NCBI GenBank assembly: GCA_002393575.1 | Contig: DGSN01000046.1 | Span: 7,819 to 14,112 of the forward strand | DNA length: 6,294 bases | Direction of reading: 5' to 3' | DNA from: Prevotellaceae bacterium UBA4361 | Lineage (GTDB): Bacteria > Bacteroidota > Bacteroidia > Bacteroidales > Bacteroidaceae | Shown: piece after piece, positions 5,524-6,294 of the stretch | Layout of the letters: the number at the start of each line of letters is the position of its first letter | Position numbering within the stretch: position 1 is the first letter of the stretch | Translations under genes and position numbers: made by a program | The notes under the pieces: generated by a model | Told to the model about the DNA's origin: nothing | Seen by the model: only the letters and a program-made list of their open reading frames with translations | Databases searched by the model: none

Positions 5524-5597
5524 GGACTTGTAGCTCAGTTGGTTAGAGCAACAGACTCATAATCTGGAGGTCCTAGGTTCAAGCCCTAGCTGGTCCA
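5524..5597 (+). tRNA. tRNA with CAT anticodon, probably elongator tRNA-Met
   Basis: A 74-base cloverleaf: acceptor GGACTTG/CTGGTCC, D stem GCTC/GAGC with a 9-base loop, anticodon stem ACAGA/TCTGG, variable loop AGGTC, and T stem CTAGG/CCTAG with loop TTCAAGC. The loop CTCATAA places CAT at 5558-5560. The initiator-type run of three G-C pairs in the anticodon stem is absent, and pair 1-72 is G-C, so it is not the initiator. It is either elongator tRNA-Met or tRNA-Ile2, in which C34 becomes lysidine; both share this loop, so sequence alone does not settle it. Imperfections: T-T at acceptor pair 6-67, T-G at 5-68 and A-G at 27-43. CCA is not encoded. It lies 58 bases after tRNA-Gln and is followed by a terminator. 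Confidence 0.92.
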
Positions 5598-5608
5598 CGC
5601 TGAAAATC

Positions 5609-5646
5609 AAGCACTTACGAGTTTCTCGCAAGTGCTTTTTCTTTTG
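5609..5646 (+). terminator. Intrinsic terminator of the tRNA operon
   Basis: A 13-base arm AAGCACTTACGAG (5609-5621) pairs with CTCGCAAGTGCTT (5625-5637) with a single A-C mismatch and a TTT loop. A T-rich tail (5636-5645, broken by one C) follows. It lies 11 bases after the CAT tRNA, a strong end signal for the tRNA-Gln/tRNA-CAT transcript. Confidence 0.92.
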
Positions 5647-5648
5647 TT

Positions 5649-5692
5649 GGTGAACATGAGGTGAACATAGAAAGCCCAAAGCAACCTTTGGG
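5649..5692. repeat. 11-base-period direct repeat GGTGAACAT followed by a hairpin
   Basis: GGTGAACAT occurs at 5649-5657 and 5660-5668, an 11-base period close to one helical turn. Seven bases later CCCAAAG (5675-5681) pairs with CTTTGGG (5686-5692) around a 4-base loop. The block lies directly behind the tRNA terminator and before the unrecognised ORF. Spacing on one helical face would suit a DNA-binding protein such as a recombinase or a regulator (inference). Confidence 0.55.
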
Positions 5693-5729
5693 TGACCTTT
5701 TGTAATTTAGTGCGATTACTTGTGAGTGC

Positions 5730-6212
5730 ATGAAATGTTTTTGCCTTTATATTTGCCAAAACGGCAGATTTAACCAAGCCTATTGTACCATTGTCATTGA
5801 AATAAAACACGCTTCAATATACATGTTGCTTTATTCTTCGCCATACACGTCAAAAGAACTACGGCAAAGACCTTCTTTTGATCTCATCGTTATCACGGGC
5901 ATTTGCAACGCCATTGTCCAGGCACAGCAGACGCCAGTCAAAACGAGGCTTGATGACGAAAGTCTGAAACAGCTCCATGACAGTCATACCCAATGGCTGG
6001 GACAGGAGAAACAGACACTTGACGACCATCACAGGCAGCAGGAAGAGAGTTGGCAGAAGCATAGTCAACGACTCACAAACATCGTGAAGAACAACGAAGG
6101 TATATGGATTTCCACGAAACTGTTCTACATTGCCGGCTCTCTTTCCCTGCTATCAATCATGACGCTTGCAATAGAGATATCTTTCTATGTGTATTTCCAC
6201 TGGATTCAATAG
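5730..6212 (+). CDS. Unrecognised small protein with a charged middle and C-terminal membrane helix
   Basis: I do not recognise this gene. The ORF has 160 residues. Residues 1-67 look poorly coding, while residues 68-160 look like a genuine protein: a polar stretch rich in Gln, His, Asp, Glu and Lys (about 68-125, e.g. LGQEKQTLDDHHRQQEE), possibly helical or coiled-coil, then one hydrophobic helix (about 131-154) ending in FHWIQ. The real start may be the ATG at 5823, residue 32. A weak promoter-like TACCATTG (5786-5793, one mismatch) would fit that start. The helix-then-C-terminal-anchor layout resembles small accessory proteins of Bacteroides mobilisable elements, but this is only an impression. 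It could also be the 3' remnant of a larger broken gene. If it is not real, positions 5647-6294 contain no gene. Confidence 0.45.
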   Translation: MKCFCLYICQNGRFNQAYCTIVIEIKHASIYMLLYSSPYTSKELRQRPSFDLIVITGICNAIVQAQQTPVKTRLDDESLKQLHDSHTQWLGQEKQTLDDHHRQQEESWQKHSQRLTNIVKNNEGIWISTKLFYIAGSLSLLSIMTLAIEISFYVYFHWIQ

Positions 6213-6220
6213 CAGCCTAG

Positions 6221-6278
6221 TGCGGAATTCATAGGATTCCTATCCTGTCTCTCCGCAATATCACCTGATTATCAGTGA
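6221..6278. other. Palindrome cluster with a tRNA 3'-half look-alike (possible attachment site)
   Basis: Immediately after the unrecognised ORF are nested inverted repeats: TGCGGA (6221-6226) with TCCGCA (6252-6257), enclosing ATAGGA/TCCTAT (6231-6243, one-base centre). CTGAT/ATCAG follows, extended by TCA/TGA with one bulged base (6261-6278). Read another way, 6231-6257 resembles a degenerate tRNA 3' half: a T-stem ATAGG/CCTGT, an 8-base loop where 7 is normal, then an acceptor-like CTCTCCGCA. Such mimics occur at attachment sites of tRNA-targeting elements. No matching 5' tRNA half is visible, so this is not called a tRNA. Confidence 0.4.
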
Positions 6279-6294
6279 TTTACGAGATTTACAC

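Noticed and set aside
507..5597. A wobble-base modification island (queA, tadA and two tRNA genes)
   Set aside because: The genes lie on different strands and in separate transcription units with unrelated genes between them. Neither tRNA-Gln(TTG) nor the CAT tRNA is a substrate of QueA or TadA, so the clustering is most likely chance.
5607..5810. Minus-strand ORF of 67 codons behind the tRNA genes
   Set aside because: Its end reads through the tRNA terminator hairpin and direct repeats, the composition is not protein-like, and no family is recognised. I considered an integrase fragment but saw no catalytic Arg-His-Arg-Tyr context.

Overview
The window looks like chromosomal DNA of a Bacteroidetes bacterium, probably order Bacteroidales and Prevotella-like (inference). 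The evidence is several TAnnTTTG-type -7 promoter boxes, two of them with a TTTG -33 box exactly 20 bases upstream; the lack of clear Shine-Dalgarno sites; a DUF4834-type membrane protein, a family I associate with this phylum; and a short-form phosphatidylserine decarboxylase next to pssA. Most of the window is ordinary housekeeping sequence. The right end, after two tRNA genes, looks like accessory or decayed mobile DNA.

Layout. Positions 1-98 hold an inverted array of 7-base repeats, followed by a YolD-like gene (99-506, +). This converges with queA (507-1739, -) with no base between the two stop codons. Upstream of queA on the same strand lies birA (1820-2563, -), and a second, perfectly phased 7-base repeat array (1764-1840) fills the gap and supplies the birA stop codon. 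birA and tadA (2698-3138, +) diverge from a shared promoter region. tadA ends inside a bidirectional terminator that faces a three-gene minus-strand operon, read in the order psd (4438-5142), pssA (3603-4376), DUF4834 gene (3256-3546). Its promoter lies at 5163-5194. Facing away are tRNA-Gln(TTG) and a CAT-anticodon tRNA, probably elongator tRNA-Met, with their own promoter box and a strong intrinsic terminator at 5609-5646.

Right end (5647-6294). This holds an 11-base tandem repeat, a small hairpin, one unrecognised ORF (5730-6212) with a charged Gln/His-rich middle and a C-terminal membrane helix, and then a compact block of palindromes that includes a degenerate tRNA 3'-half look-alike. 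I read it as a possible remnant of an integrative element next to tRNA genes, but no integrase or relaxase is visible.

How the genes work together. pssA and psd make phosphatidylserine and decarboxylate it to phosphatidylethanolamine at the inner membrane. queA and tadA both modify wobble position 34 of tRNAs (queuosine and inosine), and two tRNA genes lie nearby; this proximity is probably chance. birA charges biotin carriers for fatty-acid synthesis. I found no convincing new multi-gene system. The most unusual signal is the heptamer repeat family, which occurs in two intergenic places and, by its 7-base period, places a TGA in every reading frame of one strand.
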